Assembly: GCF_027587175.1 (NCBI RefSeq)
Contig: NZ_JAPCID010000024.1
Coordinates: forward strand, 1 to 40,193
From: Solirubrobacter deserti
Lineage (GTDB): Bacteria > Actinomycetota > Thermoleophilia > Solirubrobacterales > Solirubrobacteraceae
DNA length: 40,193 bases
Reading direction: 5' to 3'
Part shown: piece after piece, positions 15,325 through 22,298 of the stretch
Numbering within the stretch: the stretch's first letter is position 1
Layout: the number at the start of each line of letters is the position of its first letter
Notes under the pieces: model-generated
What the model saw: only the letters and a program-made list of their open reading frames with translations
Told to the model about the DNA's origin: nothing
The model's database searches: none
Made by a program: the position numbers and the translations under genes

Positions 15325-15365
15325 GCGCGGCCAGTGGGTGTGCTCGCCGTTACCGTTCGCGCCCA

Positions 15366-16202
15366 GTGCTGGCCGAACTCGAACACACGCCGCTCGATCT
15401 CCCGCCCGGGCTCGAGCTCGAATGGCTCGGCGTGGCGGGGTTCCGGCTCACCTACGAGGACGTCTCGCTCCTCGTGGACCCGTACGTCTCACGCGTCCCG
15501 CTGCGCGACCTCATCCTGCGCCGCCCCGCGCGCCCCGACGAAGCCGTGCTCGCTCGCTACGTCAAGCCTCCCGGCCCAGTGGCCGGCATCCTGATCGGCC
15601 ACACGCACTGGGACCACGCGGTGGACGCGCCGGCCCTCGCGAAGCGCCACGACGCACCCATGTACGGAAGCGCCTCACTCGCCCACCTGATGGCGCTGCA
15701 CGGCCTGCCGAGCGTGGTGGTCGAACCGCGAAAGCGCTACGAGCTGGGCCCGTTCACGGTGAGCTTCACGCCGAGCCGGCACTCGAAGCTCATCCTCGGC
15801 CGCAAGGTGCCGTTCGCCGGCGAGCTCACGTGCGAGGACGTGCACGCGCTGCATCCGGGCGCGTACAAGTGCGGAGCGATCTACGGCATCCGGATCGAGG
15901 TCGCGGGGATCGCGCTCTATCACCAGGGGAGCGCGGAGCTCGACGACGACCAGCTCGGCCGCGAGCCGGTCGACGTGTTCCTCGCGGGCGTCGCGGGGCG
16001 GCACGTGTCGCCGCGCTACTGGGAGCGGATCCTGCCCAAGCTCGACCCGCGGGTGCTGGTGCCGACGCACTACGACGACTTCTTCACGCCGCTCGGCCGG
16101 CCGCTGAAGCTGATCCGCAAGGCGAACCTGGAGTCGATCCCGGACGAGGTGCACGCGGTGACGCGGGACGCGACCGTCGCGGCGCTCAGGCGCGTCGACT
16201 GA
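15366..16202 (+). CDS. MBL-fold metallo-hydrolase (UlaG/Zn-dependent hydrolase type)
   Basis: A 278-residue metallo-beta-lactamase-fold protein. The metal-binding HTHWDH motif is at residues 79-84, preceded by LEWLGVAGFRLTYEDVSLLVDPY, the usual first strands of UlaG-like hydrolases. A later His-containing segment (VLVPTHYDDFF) provides a likely further ligand. The substrate could be a lactone, phosphodiester or lipid; it cannot be deduced. Start is GTG at 15366. The gene is convergent with the TIGR01777 epimerase gene and overlaps its 3' end by 17 bp. It has its own promoter region in the long structured intergenic stretch. Confidence 0.83.
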   Translation: MLAELEHTPLDLPPGLELEWLGVAGFRLTYEDVSLLVDPYVSRVPLRDLILRRPARPDEAVLARYVKPPGPVAGILIGHTHWDHAVDAPALAKRHDAPMYGSASLAHLMALHGLPSVVVEPRKRYELGPFTVSFTPSRHSKLILGRKVPFAGELTCEDVHALHPGAYKCGAIYGIRIEVAGIALYHQGSAELDDDQLGREPVDVFLAGVAGRHVSPRYWERILPKLDPRVLVPTHYDDFFTPLGRPLKLIRKANLESIPDEVHAVTRDATVAALRRVD

Positions 16203-17082
16203 CGAGGTCGCGCGCCGCGGGCTCCCACTCCGGGAACTGGAACTCGAAGCCCGCCTCGAGCAGGCGGCCCGGGATCACGCGGCGGCTCTTCAAGACGAGC
16301 TCGGTCTCCGTGCGCATGAAGAACGCGCCGATCTCGAGCATCCACTTGGTCGCGGGCAGCCCCACGCGCCCGTCGCGCAGCACGCGCATGAACTCGCCGT
16401 AGGGCACCGGATTCGGCGAGGACAGGTTCACCGGGCCGGAGAACGACGGGTCCTCGACCAGCCGGCGGACCGCGCGCCCGAAGTCCAGGTCGTGCATCCA
16501 GGACACGTACTGGCGGCCGCCCGCGGCCGGGCCGCCGAGCCCGCGCCGCGCCAAGCCGTACAGCACGTCGAACACCCCGCCGCGGTCGGGGGACATCACC
16601 ATCGCGGTGCGCATGAGCACGGTCCGCACCGGTGATTCGGCCGCGGCCTCCTCCCAGCGCCGCGCCACGTCGATCGAGAACCGCCAGGTGTCCGGCACGC
16701 CGTCCTCGTCCCCGCCGAGCCGGCCGGTCTCGTCCCATGCGGGCCCGTAGTTGTCGGCGTAGATCGTCGCCGTCGAGGACTGCAGGAACGCGGCGGGCGG
16801 CACCGCGCAGCGCTTCATCGCCTCCACCAGCGCCCACGTCGACTCGAGCCGGGAGCGCATGATCGCGCGCCGCTTGGCCGGCGTGTAGCGCGTGTCGATC
16901 GTGCTGCCCGCGAGGTTGATCAGCGCGTCGGCGCCCTCTAGAGCGCTCACCCACGAACCGAGCGTGCGCCCGTCCCAGCGCACCCCTTCCGACCGCGAGA
17001 TCACGACCACCTCGTCGCGGGCGAACTCCCGCCGCAGCACGTGTCCGACCTGGCCGGTGCCACCGGCGAGCACGATCTTCAT
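16186..17082 (-). CDS. TIGR01777-family NAD(P)-dependent epimerase with DUF1731
   Basis: A 298-residue extended short-chain dehydrogenase-like protein. It starts MKIVLAGGTGQVGHVL, the dinucleotide-binding glycine motif. YTPAKRRAIMRSRLEST, LQSSTATIYADN and NLSSPNPV are family blocks, and the C-terminal 45 residues (TKWMLEIGAFFMRTETELV...) are DUF1731. Family function is poorly known, with proposed roles as a nucleotide-sugar epimerase-like or cell-division-linked protein. It is divergent from the ArsR gene across a symmetric operator, so it is probably controlled by that regulator. The ATG lies only about 3-10 nt from the predicted transcription start, implying a very short leader. Confidence 0.87.
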   Translation of the reverse strand: MKIVLAGGTGQVGHVLRREFARDEVVVISRSEGVRWDGRTLGSWVSALEGADALINLAGSTIDTRYTPAKRRAIMRSRLESTWALVEAMKRCAVPPAAFLQSSTATIYADNYGPAWDETGRLGGDEDGVPDTWRFSIDVARRWEEAAAESPVRTVLMRTAMVMSPDRGGVFDVLYGLARRGLGGPAAGGRQYVSWMHDLDFGRAVRRLVEDPSFSGPVNLSSPNPVPYGEFMRVLRDGRVGLPATKWMLEIGAFFMRTETELVLKSRRVIPGRLLEAGFEFQFPEWEPAARDLVSRRA

Positions 17083-17089
17083 CGCCGCG

Positions 17090-17133
17090 GACCGTAGCTT
17101 GACAAAAATTCTTGTCAAGCACACAATGCGCTC
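17090..17133. promoter_or_regulatory. ArsR-type operator with two back-to-back promoters
   Basis: A 9-bp inverted repeat, GCTTGACAA (17097-17105) and TTGTCAAGC (17112-17120), with a 6-nt AT-rich centre. On the plus strand TTGACA (17099-17104) is 17 bp from CACAAT (17122-17127), which puts transcription start at or very near the ArsR ATG (17134), that is a leaderless mRNA. On the minus strand TTGACA (17118-17113) is 16 bp from TACGGT (17096-17091), just before the epimerase ATG. Regulator binding here would cover both -35 boxes. Confidence 0.75.
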
Positions 17134-17664
17134 ATGCGGGACGTCGCCCTGATCGAAGACCCGGCCGTCGCGGCCGCCGCGCTCGACCCGATCCGCTCCC
17201 GGCTGCTCGCCGAGCTCGCCACCCCCGGGAGCGCCGCGAGCCTGGCGCAGCGGGTCGGCCTCCCGCGCCAGAAGGTCAACTACCACCTGCGCGCGCTGGA
17301 GGAGAAGGGGCTCGTCGAGGTCGCCGAGGAGCGCCGCCACGGCGGGCTCACCGAGCGCGTGCTGCAGGCCACGGCCGCGTCCTACATCGTCTCGCCGCAG
17401 GCACTCGGGAAGCGCGCGCTCGCCAGCCGCTACCTGATCGCGCTCGCCGGCCGGTTGCTGCGCGAGGTCGCCGAGCTCGACCCCCGCGAGGACACGCTCG
17501 GCCTCGACGCCGAGATCAAGTTCGCCAGCCCCGACGACCGCGCGGCGTTCGCCGCCGAGCTCACCGAGGCTGTCACCCAGCTCGCCTCCAAGTACCACCA
17601 CGACGGCGGGAAGCCGCACCGGCTCGTCGTCGCCACCCACCCGATCCAGGAGCACCCGCAATGA
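17134..17664 (+). CDS. ArsR-family winged-helix regulator
   Basis: A 176-residue regulator. Residues about 17-80 form a winged-helix domain: LDPIRSRLLAELATPGSAAS, LAQRVGLPRQKVNYHLRALE (recognition helix) and GLVEVAEERRHGG (wing). This 'PRQKVNYHLR' type is common in ArsR-like regulators paired with SRPBCC proteins. The C-terminal part has no metal-binding Cys/His cluster of classical ArsR. It overlaps the SRPBCC gene by ATGA and probably autoregulates through the 17097-17120 operator. The ligand is unknown. Confidence 0.85.
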   Translation: MRDVALIEDPAVAAAALDPIRSRLLAELATPGSAASLAQRVGLPRQKVNYHLRALEEKGLVEVAEERRHGGLTERVLQATAASYIVSPQALGKRALASRYLIALAGRLLREVAELDPREDTLGLDAEIKFASPDDRAAFAAELTEAVTQLASKYHHDGGKPHRLVVATHPIQEHPQ

Positions 17665-18374
17665 AGCGCGAGAACCGCATCGAGGTCCCCGGCACGCCCG
17701 AGCAGGTGTGGGAGGCGATCGCGACCGGCCCGGGGATCGAGACCTGGTTCGTGCCGGCCGAGGTCGAGGGGCGTGTCGGCGGCAAGGTCCGGCTCGACAT
17801 CGGCACCGGCATGGCCGACAGCGGCACGATCACCGACTGGGACCCGCCGCATCGTTTCGCCTACGACGAGCAGTGGGAGGGCGAGGTCGAGGGCAAGCTC
17901 GCGACCGAGTTCCTGGTGGAGGCGCAGTCCGGCGGGACGTGCATCGTCCGCCTCGTCTCGACCGTGACCGCGACCGGCGGCGACTGGGACGACATGCTCG
18001 ACAACCTCGCCGCGGGCTGGGACGGCTACCTGCTGATCCTCAAGACCTACCTCGAGCACTTCGCCGGCCAGCCGTGCACGACGGTGATGGTGGCGCGCTT
18101 TGACCCAGTGGACCGCGCCGCCGCCTACGCCGCGCTCACGCCCCCGTGGACGGGCGAGCTGATCCACGACGGCGAGTTCGAGCAGATCGTCCGCATGAGC
18201 GAGCCGCACCGGGGCATCGGGCTCGCGATGGCGTTCGCGATGGGCGGCGCGACGATGAGCGCCGTTCACCTCTACCTCTACGGCGCGGACGCGCCCGACC
18301 TCACCGACGAGTGGCGCGAATGGCTCAACTCCCACACGATCGGGTCGCCGGAGGAGACGTCGGCGCCCAACTGA
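17661..18374 (+). CDS. SRPBCC/AHSA1-family protein
   Basis: A 237-residue protein with an N-terminal SRPBCC (AHSA1-like) domain: ENRIEVPGTPEQVWEAIATG, then GTITDWDPPHRFAYDEQW and LLILKTYLEHFAGQP at its end. The C-terminal 85 residues are an additional region (TVMVARFDPVDRAAAYAAL) present in some actinobacterial homologues. These domains bind hydrophobic ligands; in ArsR-SRPBCC pairs the role is usually unknown. ATG overlaps the ArsR stop. The 3' end overlaps the convergent AraC-type gene by 97 bp, an unusually long overlap. Confidence 0.82.
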   Translation: MKRENRIEVPGTPEQVWEAIATGPGIETWFVPAEVEGRVGGKVRLDIGTGMADSGTITDWDPPHRFAYDEQWEGEVEGKLATEFLVEAQSGGTCIVRLVSTVTATGGDWDDMLDNLAAGWDGYLLILKTYLEHFAGQPCTTVMVARFDPVDRAAAYAALTPPWTGELIHDGEFEQIVRMSEPHRGIGLAMAFAMGGATMSAVHLYLYGADAPDLTDEWREWLNSHTIGSPEETSAPN

Positions 18375-19195
18375 GCCAGCACGCCGGCGAGCGCCTCCCG
18401 CCGCGCCGCCCCGAACGCCAGCACGTGCGAGAGCACTCCGCCGTAGGTGAACGACTGCGGCGGCTCGCACAGCGCATCCACGAACGCGTCGTCCCAGGCG
18501 CCGCGGTCGCGGATGCGCTTGGCGATGCGGGCGAAGTCCGTCGCCGCCCGCTCGAAGCGCGGGAGCCAGTCACCCGCCCCGGCCACCGGGACCTCGCGCC
18601 CGTCGATCGCCGCCACCCACACCTCGAGCGTGTACACGAGGCGCTCGCACATCAGCGCCGCGCTCGGCTCCTCGCCCTCGAACCACACGACCACCAGCCC
18701 CGGCCGCAGCTCCCGCTGCAACTCGTCGGCGGGCAGCGAGGCCGCCGCCTGCAGCAGCTCGCGCACCCGGTCGAGGTGGTGGAGCACCATCCGCTCGGTC
18801 AGATCGCCGCCGCTCGGCGCGCCGCCCGGGATGAGCAGCCCCGCGGGCGGATGGAAGTGGATGCCGTTCGGCGCGGGCAGGTGCACCTCGCCGGCGTACG
18901 CGCTCGGCGGCGCGCCGAACGCCCGCGAGAACGCGCGCGAGAACGCCGCGACACTGCCGTAGCCCGCCAGCGACGCCGCCTCGGCCGGCGGCACCCCGGC
19001 GCGCAGCTGCCACGCCGCGCGCTCGAGCAGCAGCCGCCGTCGGAGCGCGACCGGCGACTCCCCGGTCGCCGCGGCGAGCAGCCGATCGAGGTGGTCGCGT
19101 GAGAAGTGCGCCCGCTCGGCCAGCTCGGCACCGTCGATCCCCTCGTCGAGGGACGACAACACGAGATCGATCAGGTCACGGAGGCGGTCGGGCAC
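18278..19195 (-). CDS. AraC-type regulator with C-terminal DinB-like region
   Basis: A 305-residue protein. Residues about 1-100 form the AraC DNA-binding domain: LAERAHFSRDHLDRLLAA (first helix-turn-helix) and SLAGYGSVAAFSRAFSRAFG (second). The remaining part (VLHHLDRVRELLQAAASLP, FVDALCEPPQSFTYGGVLSHVLAF) resembles a four-helix DinB-like domain, an arrangement seen in actinobacteria. The domain order is reversed compared with classical AraC, which have DNA-binding domains at the C-terminus. GTG start at 19195. It is divergent from the PPOX gene with a GTGACGTCAC palindrome between them. Its last residues are read antisense to the SRPBCC gene and may be poorly conserved. Confidence 0.8.
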   Translation of the reverse strand: MPDRLRDLIDLVLSSLDEGIDGAELAERAHFSRDHLDRLLAAATGESPVALRRRLLLERAAWQLRAGVPPAEAASLAGYGSVAAFSRAFSRAFGAPPSAYAGEVHLPAPNGIHFHPPAGLLIPGGAPSGGDLTERMVLHHLDRVRELLQAAASLPADELQRELRPGLVVVWFEGEEPSAALMCERLVYTLEVWVAAIDGREVPVAGAGDWLPRFERAATDFARIAKRIRDRGAWDDAFVDALCEPPQSFTYGGVLSHVLAFGAARREALAGVLAQLGADVSSGDPIVWELSHSRHSSVRSGASAP

Positions 19196-19234
19196 GTTGA
19201 TCGCTTTCGACGTCTTACTGGACCGCGCGCCGAA

Positions 19235-19244
19235 GTGACGTCAC
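19235..19244. promoter_or_regulatory. GTGACGTCAC palindrome
   Basis: A perfect 10-bp palindrome, with one further matching pair outside it, located between the divergent AraC-type gene (start 19195) and PPOX gene (start 19255). Its position is suitable for an operator of one or both genes. Confidence 0.4.
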
Positions 19245-19254
19245 CTTCACGCCC

Positions 19255-19686
19255 ATGGCAACCTGGTCCGAGTTCGAGAAGGCCGCCCCGGAGCTCGCCG
19301 AGCGGGTGAAGGCGTCCTTCGACGCGCACAAGCACAAGTTCATGGCGACGCTGCGCAAGGACGGGGCTCCGCGCATCTCCGGGACGGAGGTGGAGTTCCG
19401 CGACGGCGAGCTGTGGCTCGGTTCGATGCCCGGCGCGCTGAAGGCGAAGGACCTGCTGCGCGACCCTCGCGTGGCGGTCCACAACGGGTACTCGGACACG
19501 AGCCCCGAGGGCCTCGCCGACGCGAAGCTCGCCGGCCTCGCCGTGGCGGTTCCGCACGAGCAGCACCACCTGTTTCGCTTCGACATCCGCGAGGCGTCGG
19601 TCGTGACCGTCAACGAGGAACAGACGCACCTCGTGATCGACGTGTGGACCGAGCACGGCGGCCTCAAGCAGATCAAGCGCACATGA
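19255..19686 (+). CDS. Pyridoxamine 5'-phosphate oxidase-family (PPOX) protein
   Basis: A 143-residue split-barrel flavin/F420-binding protein. Family blocks are FMATLRKDGAPRISGTEVEF, GELWLGSMPGALKAKDLLRD and PRVAVHN. Such small PPOX proteins bind FMN, F420 or heme and often act as oxidoreductases of unknown substrate; the motif set does not settle which cofactor. ATG at 19255. It overlaps the methyltransferase start by ATGA, so the two are co-translated. Confidence 0.82.
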   Translation: MATWSEFEKAAPELAERVKASFDAHKHKFMATLRKDGAPRISGTEVEFRDGELWLGSMPGALKAKDLLRDPRVAVHNGYSDTSPEGLADAKLAGLAVAVPHEQHHLFRFDIREASVVTVNEEQTHLVIDVWTEHGGLKQIKRT

Positions 19687-20063
19687 GCGAGCGCTTGCGT
19701 CGCGTCGTCGACGCGCTCGAGATCCAGGTCGGCCAGCGCGTGCTGGAGATCGGCTGCGGCCACGGCGTCGCCGCCACCTACGTGATCGAGCGGGGCGCGC
19801 GCTACACCGCCATCGACCGCTCCGCGAAGATGGTCGCGGCGGCCCAGCGCAGAAACCCGACCGGCGAGTTCATCGTCACCGGCCTCGAGGATGCCGACCT
19901 CGGCGACCGCCGCTTCGACACGATCTTCGCGGTCCGCGTCGGCCTCTTCCACCGCGAGCCCGAACGGGCTCGGGCGCTCGCCGAGCGCTGGCTGGCGCCC
20001 GGCGGCACGCTTCACGTCGCCTACGACAGTGCTATTTCGCGTCCGGCTTCGGCCGAGCGATAA
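19683..20063 (+). CDS. Small class I SAM-dependent methyltransferase
   Basis: A 126-residue protein with motif I VLEIGCGHGVAA, motif II region YTAIDRSAKMVAAA, GLEDADLGDRRFDTIFAV and the post-motif [12 protein letters not shown]. This covers the Rossmann core up to about strand 5 only; usual relatives are 180-250 residues, so the C-terminus is short. The stop overlaps the convergent Gfo/Idh/MocA gene by 43 bp. Either the protein is a minimal active form or the end has been lost. Substrate unknown. Confidence 0.78.
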   Translation: MSERLRRVVDALEIQVGQRVLEIGCGHGVAATYVIERGARYTAIDRSAKMVAAAQRRNPTGEFIVTGLEDADLGDRRFDTIFAVRVGLFHREPERARALAERWLAPGGTLHVAYDSAISRPASAER

Positions 20064-21115
20064 CAGGCGTCGACGACCCGCGCCAGCTCGGCGGCCGCCG
20101 CGCCCTGACCGCCCTCTCCGGCGCGCACGGCATCCAGGAACTGCTCGACGACCTCGTCGTGCCCGCCGCCCGGCTCCGGGTCCAGCTGCATCACCGCGGG
20201 CACGCCGTCGACCTCCGAGAAGACGGTCAGCGTGCCGGTGCCGAGCGTCTCGTCCACGCGCAGCTCCGCGCCGCCCTCGGTGCCGTAGATCGTGATGCCG
20301 AACTGCATGTCGTCGGTGCGGTGCGTCGCCCAGCTGGTCTCCACCAGCAGCGTCCCGCCGTCGTCGAGGCGTAGGAACGCGCTGGCGAGGTCCTCGACGT
20401 CGAACTCGCCGCTCCCGCCCGTCTTGCCCGGGATCGAGGCGCCGCCGAAGCCGGCGCTGCCGAGCAGGTCGTAGGTGGAGGCGCTGACCGTCGTGACCTT
20501 CGGCTGGCCGATCAGGAACAGCGCGTAGTCGAGCAGGTGGACGCCGAGGTCGACCAAGGGCCCGCCGCCCGCCGTCTCGCGGCTGGTGAACCAGGACCCG
20601 AGCGTCGGGATGCCGCTGCGCCGCAGCCACCACGCCTTCGTGTAGTACGGCTTGCCGAGCCGTCCGGCCTCGATCAGCCGGCGCAGCGCCTGGATGTCGT
20701 TGCGCTGGCGGCGGTTGAACGCGACGTCCAGGATCCGGCCGGCCTTCTCGGCCGCCGCCACCATCGCCGCCGCCTCTTCGGGCGTGCGCGCGATCGGCTT
20801 CTCGCACAGCACGTGCAGCCCGCGTTCGAGCGCGGCGATCGCGATCGGCGTGTGCAGGAACGTGGGCACCGCGACGCTGACGACGTCCAGCGACTCGTCC
20901 TCGAGCAGCTCCTCCCACGTCGCGACGTGGCGTTCGACGCCGAGCCGCTCGGCGAGCTCGGTGCGCACGGGCTCCTCCAGCCCGGCGATCCCGGCGAGCT
21001 CGACGCCGGGCAGCTTCGCGTAGGCGTCGGCGTGCTGCTCGCCGGCCCAGCCGACGCCCACCACCCCCGCCCGCAGTGTGTTCGTGCTAGAGATTCGGCG
21101 GATGGTACGCGTCAC
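20021..21115 (-). CDS. Gfo/Idh/MocA-family oxidoreductase
   Basis: Rossmann N-terminus [19 protein letters not shown], catalytic-type motif [15 protein letters not shown], and a C-terminal alpha/beta domain with [18 protein letters not shown]. It is an NAD(P)-dependent sugar or inositol dehydrogenase-like enzyme. The start is uncertain: GTG at 21115 gives 364 residues but overlaps the divergent ThuA gene start by 14 bp; a CTG at 21076 sits exactly where family members begin. Next to a ThuA gene, it probably acts on a (3-keto) sugar; ThuA and Gfo/Idh/MocA proteins are commonly linked. Confidence 0.83.
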   Translation of the reverse strand: MTRTIRRISSTNTLRAGVVGVGWAGEQHADAYAKLPGVELAGIAGLEEPVRTELAERLGVERHVATWEELLEDESLDVVSVAVPTFLHTPIAIAALERGLHVLCEKPIARTPEEAAAMVAAAEKAGRILDVAFNRRQRNDIQALRRLIEAGRLGKPYYTKAWWLRRSGIPTLGSWFTSRETAGGGPLVDLGVHLLDYALFLIGQPKVTTVSASTYDLLGSAGFGGASIPGKTGGSGEFDVEDLASAFLRLDDGGTLLVETSWATHRTDDMQFGITIYGTEGGAELRVDETLGTGTLTVFSEVDGVPAVMQLDPEPGGGHDEVVEQFLDAVRAGEGGQGAAAAELARVVDACYRSAEAGREIALS

Positions 21116-21827
21116 CGTGTGGGGCGAGAACGTCCACGAGCGCAACGAGCCGGAGGTGGCCGAGCGCTATCCGGACGGCATGCACGGCGCGATCGCCGCC
21201 GGGCTCACCGAACTGCTCGGCGACGGCGTGCGCACGCGCACCGCCACGCTCGACCAACCCGAGCACGGCCTTCCGCAGGACGTCATCGATGCGACCGACG
21301 TCCTGACCTGGTGGGGTCACATCGCGCACGACCAGGTCGACGACGCGGTCGTCCGGCGCGTGCACGACGCCGTGCTCGGCGGCATGGGCCTGCTGGTCTT
21401 GCACTCGGGGCACTACTCGAAGATCCTGCAGCGCCTGGTCGGCACCACCTGCAGCCTCAAGTGGCGCAACGAGGGCGAGCGCGAGCTGGTGTGGACCGTC
21501 AACCCGGCGCACCCGATCGCGCAGGGCGTCCCGCACCCGATCGTCATCCCCGCGCAGGAGATGTACGGCGAGCACTTCGACATCCCCGAGCCCGACGAGC
21601 TCGTGTTCATCTCGTCGTTCGCCGGCGGCGAGGTCTTTCGCTCCGGCTGCTGCTTCCAGCGCGGCGCGGGCCGGATCTTCTATTTCAGCCCGGGCGACCA
21701 GGACTACCCGGTGTACTACCAGCCCGAGATCCGGCGCGTGCTCGCCAACGCGGTGCAGTGGGCCGCGCCGCGCACGCGCGGCCCGGTGCCCGAGGCGCCG
21801 AACGCGCCGCGCGACTGGTTCCTCTAG
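21102..21827 (+). CDS. ThuA-family protein
   Basis: A 241-residue ThuA-like protein (glutamine-amidotransferase-like fold). Characteristic segments are [41 protein letters not shown] and [17 protein letters not shown]. Family members are linked to trehalose and other disaccharide use, where keto-sugar intermediates occur; the exact reaction is not established. I chose ATG at 21102, since the upstream GTG at 21078 runs into the oppositely oriented gene. Its 3' end overlaps the following minus-strand gene by 4 bp. Confidence 0.85.
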   Translation: MVRVTVWGENVHERNEPEVAERYPDGMHGAIAAGLTELLGDGVRTRTATLDQPEHGLPQDVIDATDVLTWWGHIAHDQVDDAVVRRVHDAVLGGMGLLVLHSGHYSKILQRLVGTTCSLKWRNEGERELVWTVNPAHPIAQGVPHPIVIPAQEMYGEHFDIPEPDELVFISSFAGGEVFRSGCCFQRGAGRIFYFSPGDQDYPVYYQPEIRRVLANAVQWAAPRTRGPVPEAPNAPRDWFL

Positions 21828-22165
21828 GTCACGAGCAGCGAGACGGTGATGCGCGAGCCGCCGTGCGCGGGCTCGACGCGCATCTGCCCGTCGAAGCCCC
21901 GCAGCCGGCTGTGCACTCGCACGGCCTTGCGCCGCCACTCGTCGGCGGCCATGTTCGCCGCCACGCGCACGGTCAGCCAGCAGCCGTACCGCCCGATCTC
22001 GGCCACGGCTTCGCGGTGTGCGCTCGCGCGCAACAGCGTCTCGGTGATCTCCAGCGCCGTCGGCAGCACGCCGACGCCGACGCTCTCGGAGAGCCCCGCA
22101 CCCGTGCGCAGGACCGCCCCGCAGTCCAGGGCGACGAGTTGGGTGTGCTCCAGGGAATCGGTCAT
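21824..22165 (-). CDS. Degenerate GHKL/histidine-kinase ATPase-like protein
   Basis: A 113-residue protein with ATG at 22165. The C-terminal part ([20 protein letters not shown]) resembles the end of histidine-kinase ATPase domains, and [18 protein letters not shown] resembles an N-box region with the key Asn missing. The DxGxG box is not seen. So it looks like a shrunken ATPase domain with no expected ATP binding, perhaps an anti-sigma or regulator remnant; an unrelated small protein is possible. No neighbouring kinase is in the same transcript. Confidence 0.4.
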   Translation of the reverse strand: MTDSLEHTQLVALDCGAVLRTGAGLSESVGVGVLPTALEITETLLRASAHREAVAEIGRYGCWLTVRVAANMAADEWRRKAVRVHSRLRGFDGQMRVEPAHGGSRITVSLLVT

Positions 22166-22298
22166 CGGAGTCCAAGATGTCGACGGCGCCAACGCGCGGC
22201 CACCACCCGACGGCGCGACCCGCTACGCAATTCGGCTGACCCATGCACCCCATCCAGACGATGCCGGCGCACGGGAATGGGGCGAGAGTTGCGCGTCC

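Larger units (their letters stand above)
14916..15365. other. Non-coding, structured intergenic stretch
   Basis: About 450 bp without a credible gene. It holds a perfect 15-bp inverted repeat (15102-15146), an 11-bp stem with one G-T pair (15289-15324), a TTGACC/GGTCAA pair (15164-15169 and 15181-15186), and GTCAAGC (14960-14966) facing GCTTGAC (15014-15020). It also includes the upstream region of the MBL gene. A 68-residue minus-strand frame crosses the large inverted repeat but has no family similarity. It might include a small RNA or a mobile repeat. Confidence 0.5.

Noticed and set aside
19413-19682. Longer N-terminus for the methyltransferase
   Set aside because: Arg-rich out-of-frame translation of the PPOX gene; the ATG at 19683 with the ATGA overlap fits better.
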